From assembly GCF_041080625.1 (NCBI RefSeq), contig NZ_CP163518.1, positions 6,441,501 through 6,505,500 on the forward strand: DNA of 64,000 nucleotides, in the 5' to 3' direction. This DNA comes from Streptomyces sp. CG1 (GTDB taxonomy: Bacteria > Actinomycetota > Actinomycetes > Streptomycetales > Streptomycetaceae). Below are positions 54,999 to 64,000 of this stretch, one piece after another. A model generated the notes under the pieces. It made no database searches. It had not been told where the DNA came from and worked only from the letters and a program-made list of their open reading frames with translations. Position 1 is the first letter of the stretch. Every line of letters begins with the position of its first letter. A program made the position numbers and the translations under genes.

Positions 54999-56399
54999 AT
55001 GGCGGAATCATGGGCCACTCTGGGCGTCGACCTGCACCTCGAACCGACCGCCTCAGGCGGACTGCGCCGGGGCCTGACCGACGCCCTGCGCGACGCGGCC
55101 CGTACCGGCCGTCTCGCCCCCGGGACCCGGCTGCCCTCCTCCCGCAGCCTCGCCACCGACCTCGGCATCGCCCGCAACACCGTTGCCGAGGCCTACGCCG
55201 ACCTGGTCGCCGAGGGCTGGCTCACGGCCCGCCAGGGCTCGGGCACGCGAGTGGCCGAGAGGGCCGCCGTCCCGCCCTCGGGTACGGCACGGGGCAGGGC
55301 ACCGAGCCGCAGGGAACCGGCCCGCCCGGCCTACAGCCTCCTGCCCGGCAGCCCCGACCTGGCCGCTTTCCCGCGCACCGCGTGGCTCAAGGCCGCCCGC
55401 CGCGCCCTGGCCACCGCCCCGTACGACGCCCTCGGCTACGGCGACCCGCGCGGCCGCCCCGAACTGCGCACCGCCCTCGCCGGCTATCTCGCCCGCGTGC
55501 GCGGCGTCCGGACCGACCCGGAGACCATCCTGATCACCTCCGGCTTCGCGCACGCCCTGCGCATCATCACCGCCGTGCTCGCGGCGCGCGGGGTGCGCAC
55601 GGTGGCCGTCGAGTCGTACGGCCTGGACGCCTACTGGCGCCTGCTGCAACAGGCGGGGCTCGCCACCCCTGCGCTGCCGTACGACGAACTCGGCACCGAT
55701 ACCCGGGAGTTGGGCGACGCCGGCGCGGTGCTGCTGACCCCCGCCCACCAGTTCCCCATGGGCACGGCCCTGCACCCCGACCGGCGGGCCGCCGTCGTGG
55801 ACTGGGCCCGGCGCACCGGCGGGCTGGTCCTGGAGGACGACTACGACGGCGAGTTCCGCTACGACCGCCAGCCCGTCGGCGCCCTCCAGGGCCTCGACCC
55901 CGACCGCGTCCTCTACTTCGGCACCGCCAGCAAGTCCCTGGCCCCCGGACTCCGGCTGGGATGGATGGTGCTGCCCCCGGCCCTGGCGGCGGAGGCGGCC
56001 GCGGCCAAGGGCGGCACCGACACCGTGGGGGTGCTGGAACAGCTCACGCTCGCCGAGTTCATCACCTCCGGCGCGTACGACCGCCACGTCCGCTCCTCCC
56101 GCCTGCGCTACCGGCGCCGCCGCGACGCCCTCGCCGCCGCCGTCACCGCCCGCGCCCCCGAGGTCACGGTCACCGGAATCGCCGCCGGCCTGCACGCGCT
56201 GCTCCGCCTCCCGCCCGGCCTGGAACAGTCCGTGATCCAGGCCGCCACCTGGCAGGGTCTGGCCCTGCAGGGCCTCACCTTCCACCGCCACGGGGCGGCC
56301 GCCGCCGAGCCGTTGGACGCCTTGGTCGTGGGGTACGCGACACCTCCGGACAGCGCCTGGGCGGGGGCGCTGGATGCGTTGTGCCGGGTACTGCCGTAG
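54999..56399 (+). CDS. MocR/PdxR-type GntR regulator with aminotransferase domain
   Basis: A 466-residue regulator. A GntR winged helix at residues about 10-80 (LPSSRSLATDLGIARNTVAEAY) is fused to a class I aminotransferase-like domain. The PLP lysine is in FGTASKSLAPGLRLGW, and the DDYDGEFRYDR motif is clear. MocR proteins bind PLP and often activate a divergent operon; here the AhpD-like pair is the obvious target. The 47-bp divergent spacer contains ATGGTCCATTTCCAT, which may be part of the operator. Confidence 0.88.
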   Translation: MAESWATLGVDLHLEPTASGGLRRGLTDALRDAARTGRLAPGTRLPSSRSLATDLGIARNTVAEAYADLVAEGWLTARQGSGTRVAERAAVPPSGTARGRAPSRREPARPAYSLLPGSPDLAAFPRTAWLKAARRALATAPYDALGYGDPRGRPELRTALAGYLARVRGVRTDPETILITSGFAHALRIITAVLAARGVRTVAVESYGLDAYWRLLQQAGLATPALPYDELGTDTRELGDAGAVLLTPAHQFPMGTALHPDRRAAVVDWARRTGGLVLEDDYDGEFRYDRQPVGALQGLDPDRVLYFGTASKSLAPGLRLGWMVLPPALAAEAAAAKGGTDTVGVLEQLTLAEFITSGAYDRHVRSSRLRYRRRRDALAAAVTARAPEVTVTGIAAGLHALLRLPPGLEQSVIQAATWQGLALQGLTFHRHGAAAAEPLDALVVGYATPPDSAWAGALDALCRVLP

Positions 56400-56416
56400 C
56401 CGGGGATGCCTGTAAT

Positions 56417-56470
56417 GGGGCGCGGGGCCCTGTCCATCAGCGGCTCCGCCGCGGGGCGCGACCAGCCACG
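56417..56470. repeat. 54-bp dispersed repeat, copy 1
   Basis: Begins GGGGCGCGGGGCC and ends GGGGCGCGACCAGCCACG. A near-identical 54-bp copy lies at 60430-60483. It starts 18 bp after the MocR stop codon. The internal part GCGGCTCCGCCGC forms a small hairpin. From memory, related elements are frequent at the 3' ends of Streptomyces genes. Confidence 0.75.
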
Positions 56471-56511
56471 CACATGCCGCAGTCGCCAACCGGACAGCAG
56501 CCCCCACCCCA

Positions 56512-57360
56512 TCAGGCGCCCGGCGACTCCTCCACCGGTGCCTCCCCGAAGCGCGCGAGCGCCAGCGCCCCCGCCACCGCCACCGCGAAACCGAGGACCG
56601 CCAGCCAGGTCAGCCCCTCCCGCGTGCGGTCCCCCAGCCAGATCACCCCCACCGCCGCCGGCCCGATCGTCTCCCCGATCACTATCCCGGCGGTGGCCGT
56701 CGTCACCGAGCCCCGCTGCAGCGCCGAGGTGAGCAGCACGAACGCGGCGCCGCCGCCGAGCAGCAGCGCATACGTCGCCGGATTGGCCAGCAGATCGGCC
56801 GGCCGCAGGGAGTCGATCAGCCGGACCGCGACCTCGACCACCCCGAACCCGAACCCGGCGCCGAGCCCCAGGAACAACGCGCGGGTCCGCCCGGACAGCC
56901 GGCCGCCGACCCCGCCGAGCAGCAGCACGCCCACCGCCGCCACGACCATCGCGTACTTCAGCCAGCCCGGACCGCTCCGGTCGCCCTCCGCGCCCGAGGC
57001 CAGCCCCAGCATCGCCAGGCCCGCGCACACCACACCCACGGCGGCCCACTCGACCCCGCTCAGCCGTACCCTCAGCAGCCGGGCCGCCACCACGGCCGTC
57101 ACGGCGAGGCTGGCCGCCAGCGCCGCGCCCACCGCGTAGATCGGCACCGATCGCAGCGCCGCGATCTGCAGCAGAAAGCCCAGCCCGTCCAGCGCCAGCC
57201 CGGCGATGTACCGCCACTGCCGCAGCGCGCGCAGCAACAGCGCCGCGTCCCCGCCACCACCCCCGTCCGTGCTCGCCGCCCGCGCGGCCACCGCCTGCAA
57301 AACCGTCGCGGTGCCGAAGCAGACCGCCGCGCCGAGGGCGCACACCATTCCAAACAACAC
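56512..57360 (-). CDS. DMT-superfamily (EamA-like) membrane protein
   Basis: A 282-residue protein with about nine or ten hydrophobic helices, starting MLFGMVCALGAAVCFGTATVL. The pattern resembles EamA/NIPA-type permeases, with a conserved GIVIGETIGPAAVGVIWLGD in the second half. The substrate is unknown. The GTG at 57360 is preceded by TAGAGT (-10, 57372-57367 on the minus strand) with only 6 bp between, so a leaderless transcript is likely. Confidence 0.75.
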   Translation of the reverse strand: MLFGMVCALGAAVCFGTATVLQAVAARAASTDGGGGGDAALLLRALRQWRYIAGLALDGLGFLLQIAALRSVPIYAVGAALAASLAVTAVVAARLLRVRLSGVEWAAVGVVCAGLAMLGLASGAEGDRSGPGWLKYAMVVAAVGVLLLGGVGGRLSGRTRALFLGLGAGFGFGVVEVAVRLIDSLRPADLLANPATYALLLGGGAAFVLLTSALQRGSVTTATAGIVIGETIGPAAVGVIWLGDRTREGLTWLAVLGFAVAVAGALALARFGEAPVEESPGA

Positions 57361-57446
57361 AAAGGGACTCTAGGGGAACGGTAAAGCGCCGGGTCGCCCG
57401 CACTGACCTTCTCACCGATCTCTAGCCCGACCCGGCAGCCCTCCTC

Positions 57447-58661
57447 TCAGCCGTTCAGTACCGCCCGCAGCTGCTCAAGCCCCCAGTCCAGGTCCTCCTC
57501 GGAGATCACCAGCGGCGGGGCGATCCGGATCGTGGCGCTGTGGGTGTCCTTCACCAGCACACCCCGGTCCATCAGCCGCTCCGACACCGCCCGTGCCGTA
57601 CCGGCCTTCGGCGCCAGGTCCAGGCCCGCCCACAGCCCGCGTCCACGCACCGCCGTCACCGTGCCCGTGGCCGGCAGTGCCGCGAGCGTCCGGTGCATCC
57701 GCTCGCCCAGTTCGGCCGCCCGCGCCTGGAACTCGCCGGTGCGCAGCATCGCGATCACCTCCAGCGCCACCGCGCAGGCCAGCGGATTCCCGCCGAACGT
57801 CGACCCGTGCTCGCCGGGCCGGAACACCCCGAGCACCTCCGCGCTCGACACCACCGCCGACACCGGCACGATCCCGCCGCCCAGCGCCTTGCCCAGCACA
57901 TACATGTCCGGGACCACCCCCTCGTGCTCGCACGCGAAGGTCCGCCCGGTCCGGCCCAGACCCGACTGGATCTCGTCGGCGACGAAGAGCACGTTCCGCT
58001 GCCGGGTCAGCTCCCGGACGGCCGGGAGATAACCGGCCGGCGGCACGATCACCCCGTTCTCGCCCTGGATCGGCTCCAGCAGCACCGCCACGGTGTTCTC
58101 CGTCAGCGCCTCCCGCATCGCCGTCAGATCGCCGTACGGCACGATCTGGAACCCCGGCGTGTACGGCCCGAAGTCCGCCCGCGCCTCCGGGTCGGTGGAG
58201 AAGCTGATGATCGTCGTCGTACGACCGTGGAAGTTGCCGCCCGCGACCACGATCTTCGCCATCTCCGCGGGCACCCCCTTCACCCGGTACCCCCACTTCC
58301 GGGCCGTCTTCACCGCGCTCTCCACCGCCTCCGCGCCGGTGTTCACCGGCAGCACCATCTCCATCCCGCACAGCTCGGCCAGCTCCGTGCAGAACGCGGC
58401 GAACCGGTCGTGCAGAAAGGCACGGGAGGTCAGCGTCACCCGCTCCAGCTGTGCCTTCGCGGCCTCGATCAGCCGCCGGTTGCCGTGCCCGAAGTTGAGC
58501 GCCGAGTAACCGGCCAGCAGATCCAGATAACGCCGCCCCTCCACATCCGTCATCCACGCCCCCTGAGCCGTGGCCACCACGACGGGCAGCGGGCGGTAGG
58601 TGGGCGCACAGTGCGCCTCGGCGGCGGCGACGAGGTCTTCTGCGTCTTCTGCAGCGGTCAT
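57447..58661 (-). CDS. rocD: Ornithine aminotransferase
   Basis: A 404-residue class III aminotransferase. It converts ornithine and 2-oxoglutarate to glutamate semialdehyde and glutamate in arginine/ornithine breakdown. The motifs are LPVNTGAEAVESAVKTARKW, ADEIQSGLGRTGRTF (with the Asp that binds PLP), the PLP lysine in YVLGKALGGG, and GEHGSTFGGNPLACAVA. These match OAT better than acetylornithine aminotransferase. The ATG at 58661 is preceded by GGAGAGGCC. No other arg/roc gene is adjacent. Confidence 0.9.
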   Translation of the reverse strand: MTAAEDAEDLVAAAEAHCAPTYRPLPVVVATAQGAWMTDVEGRRYLDLLAGYSALNFGHGNRRLIEAAKAQLERVTLTSRAFLHDRFAAFCTELAELCGMEMVLPVNTGAEAVESAVKTARKWGYRVKGVPAEMAKIVVAGGNFHGRTTTIISFSTDPEARADFGPYTPGFQIVPYGDLTAMREALTENTVAVLLEPIQGENGVIVPPAGYLPAVRELTRQRNVLFVADEIQSGLGRTGRTFACEHEGVVPDMYVLGKALGGGIVPVSAVVSSAEVLGVFRPGEHGSTFGGNPLACAVALEVIAMLRTGEFQARAAELGERMHRTLAALPATGTVTAVRGRGLWAGLDLAPKAGTARAVSERLMDRGVLVKDTHSATIRIAPPLVISEEDLDWGLEQLRAVLNG

Positions 58662-58792
58662 GGCCTCTCCCGGATCCGGCCGGAACACGACGGTGGGCTC
58701 CTTCCTATCCTCGCTCGCATGGTGGACGAGGGCCTGCCACGCGGGGTGCGCCCGGTAGGCTGATCGGCGGGCCGTGACTGGCGCGCGGGGCG

Positions 58793-58845
58793 CTGCCGTC
58801 ACATTCCCGTCGTCCGCCCGGAGGCAGGCGGGAATGCGACGGCAG
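58793..58845. promoter_or_regulatory. Large hairpin in the rocD-glyA divergent region
   Basis: CTGCCGTC-(2 nt)-ATTCCCG (58793-58809) pairs with CGGGAAT-(2 nt)-GACGGCAG (58829-58845). This gives 15 bp with one 2x2 internal loop. It lies about 105 bp before the glyA start. I do not see a glycine riboswitch here. The region 58662-58948 otherwise shows no gene. Confidence 0.5.
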
Positions 58846-58948
58846 TGCCCAGGATGGGAAGGACCATCGGGGAGCGGCCCGAGTGTGATGTGTGCCGTGC
58901 GCCTGGGCCGAACGTGAATGCTTGTACGCACGCCGTCCGGAGGTCCTC

Positions 58949-60400
58949 ATGCCAGAACAGCACCCCCTCTCCACCGAGTCCACCGCCTTCCGCGCCGCCC
59001 TCGACGTCATCCGCACCGTCGAACCGCGCATCGCCGACGCCATCGGTCAGGAGGTCGCCGACCAGCGCGAGATGCTCAAGCTGATCGCCTCCGAGAACTA
59101 CGCGTCCCCGGCGACCCTGCTGGCGATGGGCAACTGGTTCAGCGACAAGTACGCCGAGGGCACCATCGGCCGCCGCTTCTACGCCGGCTGCCGCAACGTC
59201 GACACCGTGGAGACGCTGGCCGCCGAGCACGCCCGCGAGCTGTTCGGCGCCCGCCACGCCTACGTCCAGCCGCACTCCGGCATCGACGCCAACCTCGTCG
59301 CCTTCTGGGCCGTCCTCGCGGGCCGGGTCGAGGCCCCCTTCCTGGAGAAGGCCGGCGCCCGCCAGGTCAACGACCTCTCCGAGGCCGACTGGGCCGAGCT
59401 GCGCCAGGCCTTCGGCAACCAGCGCATGCTCGGCATGTCCCTGGACGCCGGCGGCCACCTCACCCACGGCTTCCGCCCGAACATCTCCGGCAAGATGTTC
59501 GACCAGCGCTCCTACGGCACCGACCCGGCCACCGGCCTCGTCGACTACGACGCCCTGCGCGCCCAGGCCCGCGAGTTCAAGCCGCTGATCATCATCGCCG
59601 GCTACTCGGCCTACCCGCGGCTGCTGAACTTCCGGATCATGCGCGAGATCGCCGACGAGGCCGGCGCCACCCTGATGGTCGACATGGCCCATTTCGCGGG
59701 CCTCGTCGCCGGCAAGGTCTTCACCGGCGACTTCGACCCGGTCCCGCACGCCCAGATCGTCACCACCACCACCCACAAGTCGCTGCGCGGCCCGCGCGGC
59801 GGCATGGTCCTGTGCGACGACTCCCTCAAGGACCAGGTCGACCGCGGCTGCCCGATGGTCCTCGGCGGTCCGCTGCCGCACATCATGGCCGCCAAGGCCG
59901 TCGCCCTCGCCGAGGCGCGGCAGCCCGCCTTCCAGGACTACGCCCAGCGCATCGTCGACAACTCCCGCGCCCTGGCCGAAGGCCTCATGCGGCGCGGCGC
60001 CACCCTGGTGACCGGCGGCACGGACAACCACCTCAGCCTGATCGACGTCGCCACCTCCTACGGCCTCACCGGCCGGCAGGCCGAGGCCGCCCTGCTGGAC
60101 TCCGGCATCGTCACCAACCGCAACGCCATCCCGGCCGACCCCAACGGCGCCTGGTACACCTCCGGCATCCGCATCGGCACCCCGGCCCTGACCACCCGCG
60201 GCCTGGGCACGGCGGAGATGGACGAGGTGGCCGGCCTCATCGACCGCGTCCTCACCACCACCGAGCCGGGCACCACCAAGTCGGGTGCCCCGAGCAAGGC
60301 CGCCCACGTACTGGACGAGAAGATCGCCGACGAGATCTCCCACAGGGCGACCGACCTGGTGGCGGGCTTCCCGCTCTACCCGGAAATCGACCTGGGCTGA
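58949..60400 (+). CDS. glyA: Serine hydroxymethyltransferase
   Basis: A 483-residue PLP enzyme that interconverts serine and glycine with transfer of a one-carbon unit to THF. The motifs are [20 protein letters not shown], the PLP lysine Lys277 in [15 protein letters not shown], and NAIPADPN. It is longer than the usual ~420 residues, carrying extra loops (for example the [18 protein letters not shown] region), a second-type SHMT common in Streptomyces. The ATG has GGAGG 6 bp upstream. Confidence 0.93.
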   Translation: MPEQHPLSTESTAFRAALDVIRTVEPRIADAIGQEVADQREMLKLIASENYASPATLLAMGNWFSDKYAEGTIGRRFYAGCRNVDTVETLAAEHARELFGARHAYVQPHSGIDANLVAFWAVLAGRVEAPFLEKAGARQVNDLSEADWAELRQAFGNQRMLGMSLDAGGHLTHGFRPNISGKMFDQRSYGTDPATGLVDYDALRAQAREFKPLIIIAGYSAYPRLLNFRIMREIADEAGATLMVDMAHFAGLVAGKVFTGDFDPVPHAQIVTTTTHKSLRGPRGGMVLCDDSLKDQVDRGCPMVLGGPLPHIMAAKAVALAEARQPAFQDYAQRIVDNSRALAEGLMRRGATLVTGGTDNHLSLIDVATSYGLTGRQAEAALLDSGIVTNRNAIPADPNGAWYTSGIRIGTPALTTRGLGTAEMDEVAGLIDRVLTTTEPGTTKSGAPSKAAHVLDEKIADEISHRATDLVAGFPLYPEIDLG

Positions 60401-61585
<1,185 letters not shown>

Positions 61586-61776
61586 GCCGCACGCACCGGC
61601 GCTGAGGCGCACGGCCGTACACACGTCCGACTGGACAGAGCGCTGCACGTCACTTCCGTTGCGCCTGCCCACAGGACATCCATAGCCGTACAGTCGGAAG
61701 CCGACGGCCCGGGCGGAACGGCCGAGAAGACGTGAGAAGACGCGAGAAGACGACGGACGCGACGACAGGAGAAGAC

Positions 61777-62361
61777 GTGGGGACCGTAACGATCGGCGTG
61801 TCGATCGCGGTCCCGGAGCCTCACGGCAGCCTGCTCCAGGAGCGGCGCGCGGGCTTCGGCGACCCCGCGGCTCACGGCATCCCCACGCATGTCACGCTGC
61901 TGCCGCCGACCGAGGTCGAGGAGGTGGAGCTGCCGGCCGTCGAGGCGCATCTGAGCGAGGTCGCCGGGGCCGGCCGGCCGTTCCCGATGCGGCTGTCGGG
62001 CACCGGCACGTTCCGTCCCGTGTCCCCGGTGGTCTACGTCCGTGTCGTCCAGGGCGCCGAGGACTGCGCCTGGCTGCAGCAGCGGGTGCGGGACGCGTCC
62101 GGGCCGCTGGCGCGCGAGCTGCAGTTCCCGTACCACCCGCATGTCACCGTCGCGCACGGCATCGACGAGGCGGCTATGGACCGCGCCTTCGCGGAGCTGG
62201 CCGGCTTCGACGCGCAGTGGCCGTGCACCGGCTTCGCGCTCTACGAACAGGGCGCCGACCTGATCTGGCGCAAGCTGCGGGAGTACACGTTCGGGGTATC
62301 GGTGGTACCGCCACAGCCGGGCCACGCCGATGTCGGACGCGGGACGATCGCGAGCCGATAG
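61777..62361 (+). CDS. 2'-5' RNA ligase/phosphodiesterase-superfamily protein
   Basis: A 194-residue 2H-type protein. The two HxT motifs are THVTLLPP (near residue 38) and HPHVTVAHG (near residue 122), which together form the active site. These enzymes open 2',3'-cyclic phosphates or ligate RNA ends; the true substrate is unknown. The GTG at 61777 has AGGAG 5-9 bp upstream. It follows trpS but with about 190 bp in between, so it is probably transcribed separately. Confidence 0.8.
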   Translation: MGTVTIGVSIAVPEPHGSLLQERRAGFGDPAAHGIPTHVTLLPPTEVEEVELPAVEAHLSEVAGAGRPFPMRLSGTGTFRPVSPVVYVRVVQGAEDCAWLQQRVRDASGPLARELQFPYHPHVTVAHGIDEAAMDRAFAELAGFDAQWPCTGFALYEQGADLIWRKLREYTFGVSVVPPQPGHADVGRGTIASR

Positions 62362-62384
62362 CTCCCTGCGGAGCCGACAGCTCC

Positions 62385-63149
62385 CTACAGCGGCAGCCTG
62401 CGGAACAGCGCCCGCGGGACGTGCCGCAGCGCCGTCATCACCAGCCGGAGTGCGCCCGGCACCCACACCGCTTCGGAGCGGCGGCGCAGGCCCAGTTCGA
62501 TGGCCGTGGCGACCGCCTCCGGGGTGGTGGCGAGCGGGATGCGGTCCCGGCCTGCCATGGCCGTCGTACGGACGTGTCCGGGGCGTACGACCATGACGTG
62601 TACGCCGGTGCCGTGGAGGGCGTCGCCGAGGCCCTGGGCGAAGGCGTCGAGGCCGGCCTTGCTGGAGCCGTAGATGAAGTCGGCGCGGCGGGCCCGCTCG
62701 CCGGCCACGGAGGACAGGACCACGAGGGAACCGTGCCCCTGGGACTGCAGCGCGCGGGCGGCGACCAGGGCCGCGCTGACGGCGCCGGTGTAGTTGGTCT
62801 GGGCGACCCGGACGGCGCGTACCGGGTCGCGCTCGTCGTGGGCCTGGTCGCCGAGGATGCCGAAGGCGAGCAGCACCAGGTCGATGTCGCCCTCGGTGAA
62901 GACCTTGCCGAGGACGCTCTCGTGGGACTCGGGGTCGAGGGCGTCGAAGGCGACGGTGCGGGTGTCCGCGCCGAGCGTGCGCAGATGCTCGGCGGCCTGG
63001 TCCAGGGCCGGCGAGGGGCGGCCCGCCAGCCACACCGTGCGCGCGCCGCGCGCGATCAGCCGGCGGGCGGTGGCCAGCGCGATCTCGGACGTGCCGCCGA
63101 GGACGAGCAGGGACTGGGGAAGACCGAAGGCGGCTGAGGATGCAGGCAT
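62385..63149 (-). CDS. Short-chain dehydrogenase similar to DprE2
   Basis: A 254-residue SDR. The NAD(P) loop is LLVLGGTSEIALATARRL, and the catalytic Ser-Tyr-Lys set is SSVAGERARRADFIYGSSKAGLD split over 15 residues. The segment LLAFGILGDQAHDERDP is characteristic of decaprenylphosphoryl-ribose epimerase subunit 2 (DprE2). Streptomyces has no arabinogalactan, so the substrate is probably a different polyprenyl-phosphate sugar. The ATG at 63149 is 7 bp from a TACGGT box, which would make the mRNA leaderless. It is divergent from the YihY/BrkB gene. Confidence 0.8.
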   Translation of the reverse strand: MPASSAAFGLPQSLLVLGGTSEIALATARRLIARGARTVWLAGRPSPALDQAAEHLRTLGADTRTVAFDALDPESHESVLGKVFTEGDIDLVLLAFGILGDQAHDERDPVRAVRVAQTNYTGAVSAALVAARALQSQGHGSLVVLSSVAGERARRADFIYGSSKAGLDAFAQGLGDALHGTGVHVMVVRPGHVRTTAMAGRDRIPLATTPEAVATAIELGLRRRSEAVWVPGALRLVMTALRHVPRALFRRLPL

Positions 63150-63265
63150 GTCGGTGACCGTATCGCCCTGATATGAGTGGTTAGTTACTGAACATTCGCC
63201 CGCTCCACACAATGGGTGATTAGTGGGATGTCATACGAGAGTGCCGTCGGGGGCAGGAACGGATC

Positions 63266-64000
63266 ATGGACTGGCTGAAGAGACTCCCCGGTATCGGGCC
63301 GCTCGTCGCCTGGCTGATGGAGACGCACGCGTGGCACTCCTACGAACGGCTCGACCGGGTGAAGTGGACACGGCTGGCCGCGGCGATGACGTTCATCAGT
63401 TTCGTGGCGCTGTTCCCGCTGCTGACCCTGGTCGCCGCGGTCAGCGCCGCCGCGCTCAGCCCGGCCCGGCAGAAGACAGTCGAGCTCAAGATCGCCGAGC
63501 AGTTCCCCGGCGTCGTCTCCACCCAGCTGGACCTCACCTCACTCGTCCACAACGCCGGCACCGTCGGCGTCATCGCGGGCGCCCTGCTGCTGTTCACCGG
63601 CATCGGCTGGGTCGGCCAGATGCGGGACTGTCTGCGCACGGTGTGGGAGCTGCCGGACCAGCAGCAGAACCCGCTGGTGGCCAAGGCCAAGGACGCCGGC
63701 ATCCTCCTCGGCCTCGGCGGGGCCCTGCTCGTCACGCTCGCCGCGTCCACGTTCGCCTCGGCCGCCGTCGGCCTCGTCTCGCGCCATCTCGGCCTGGCCG
63801 CGTACGGCTGGGGCAGCGTGCTACTGCGGATCGCCGCGTTCGCCGTCGCCGTGCTGGCCGACTTCCTGGTGCTGGTCTACGTCCTGACCCTGCTGCCCGG
63901 GGTCGAGCCGCCGCGCCGCCGCCTGGTGGTGGCCGCGCTGCTCGGCGCGGTCGGCTTCGAACTGCTCAAGCTGCTGCTCAGCGGCTATATCCAGGGGGTC
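63266..64000 (+). CDS. YihY/virulence factor BrkB family membrane protein (partial, 3' end cut)
   Basis: The first 245 residues of a YihY/UPF0761-type membrane protein. The first helix is preceded by WTRLAAAMTFISFVALFPLLTL, a hallmark of the family, and GVIAGALLLFTGIGWVGQMR follows. The window ends within the sixth helix. Function is not settled despite the ribonuclease BN label sometimes used. The ATG at 63266 lies after AGGAACGG. Confidence 0.87.
   Translation, partial: MDWLKRLPGIGPLVAWLMETHAWHSYERLDRVKWTRLAAAMTFISFVALFPLLTLVAAVSAAALSPARQKTVELKIAEQFPGVVSTQLDLTSLVHNAGTVGVIAGALLLFTGIGWVGQMRDCLRTVWELPDQQQNPLVAKAKDAGILLGLGGALLVTLAASTFASAAVGLVSRHLGLAAYGWGSVLLRIAAFAVAVLADFLVLVYVLTLLPGVEPPRRRLVVAALLGAVGFELLKLLLSGYIQGV

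Noticed and set aside
58662..58948. Glycine or THF riboswitch upstream of glyA
   Set aside because: A large hairpin is present but none of the conserved aptamer sequences of either class is visible.

Overview
The window is about 72% G+C with Streptomyces-style codon use: third positions are almost all G/C, GTG and TTG starts are common, and many transcripts look leaderless. The run sucC-sucD / purN-purH / folD / mdh, with paired NlpC/P60 hydrolases, a PcrA-type helicase, an FHA plus Ser/Thr kinase pair and DUF6350/DUF3017/DUF2690 proteins, points to a Streptomyces core chromosome. From memory it resembles the sucCD-purNH-folD-mdh neighbourhood of S. coelicolor. I saw no rRNA, tRNA, CRISPR array, prophage or intact transposon.

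Layout. (1) 1-6 kb: end of an unknown gene, a TetR regulator, and two divergent PspC-domain units (a membrane protein plus small partner; a PspC sensor kinase with its LuxR-type regulator) separated by a long perfect inverted repeat. (2) 4.7-9.2 kb: two secreted NlpC/P60 hydrolases around a small membrane protein and a frameshifted transporter pseudogene. The second hydrolase is preceded by a clear cyclic di-AMP (ydaO) riboswitch. (3) 9.4-14.5 kb: pcrA under a DNA-damage type promoter, an M23 peptidase and a lipase. (4) 14.7-23.3 kb: icmB, then a divergent five-gene locus (DUF5691 and SWIM zinc finger to the left; MoxR-like AAA+, DUF5682 and VWA to the right). (5) 23.3-26.6 kb: a 16-bp minisatellite and two secreted, Ala/Gly/Val-rich repetitive proteins. 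(6) 27-43.7 kb: sucCD, a degenerate sigma-like gene, DUF6350, purNH, a secreted I36-type inhibitor, a kinase/transglycosylase fusion with an FHA partner, folD, DUF3017, an XRE/DUF2690 protein and mdh. (7) 43.7-45 kb: head-to-head remnants of an MFS transporter and a LysR regulator, both missing their 5' ends. (8) 45-53.3 kb: a MarR-GNAT fusion divergent from a betB-betA-ABC transporter operon for choline/glycine betaine. (9) 53.3-64 kb: two AhpD-like proteins plus a PEP-mutase-like protein divergent from a MocR regulator, a DMT-like permease, rocD, glyA, trpS, a 2'-5' RNA ligase-like protein, an SDR and a partial YihY/BrkB protein.

The most promising unexplained system is the five-gene locus at 15.1-23.3 kb. 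Its gene set resembles the uncharacterised yehLMPQ group of enteric bacteria. Both of its divergent promoters carry the actinobacterial DNA-damage motif tTGTCRgtg-N8-TAnnnT (RecA-NDp, the PafBC-dependent type). The same motif lies in front of pcrA. This suggests, as inference, that the AAA+/VWA/SWIM machine belongs to the PafBC DNA-damage regulon.
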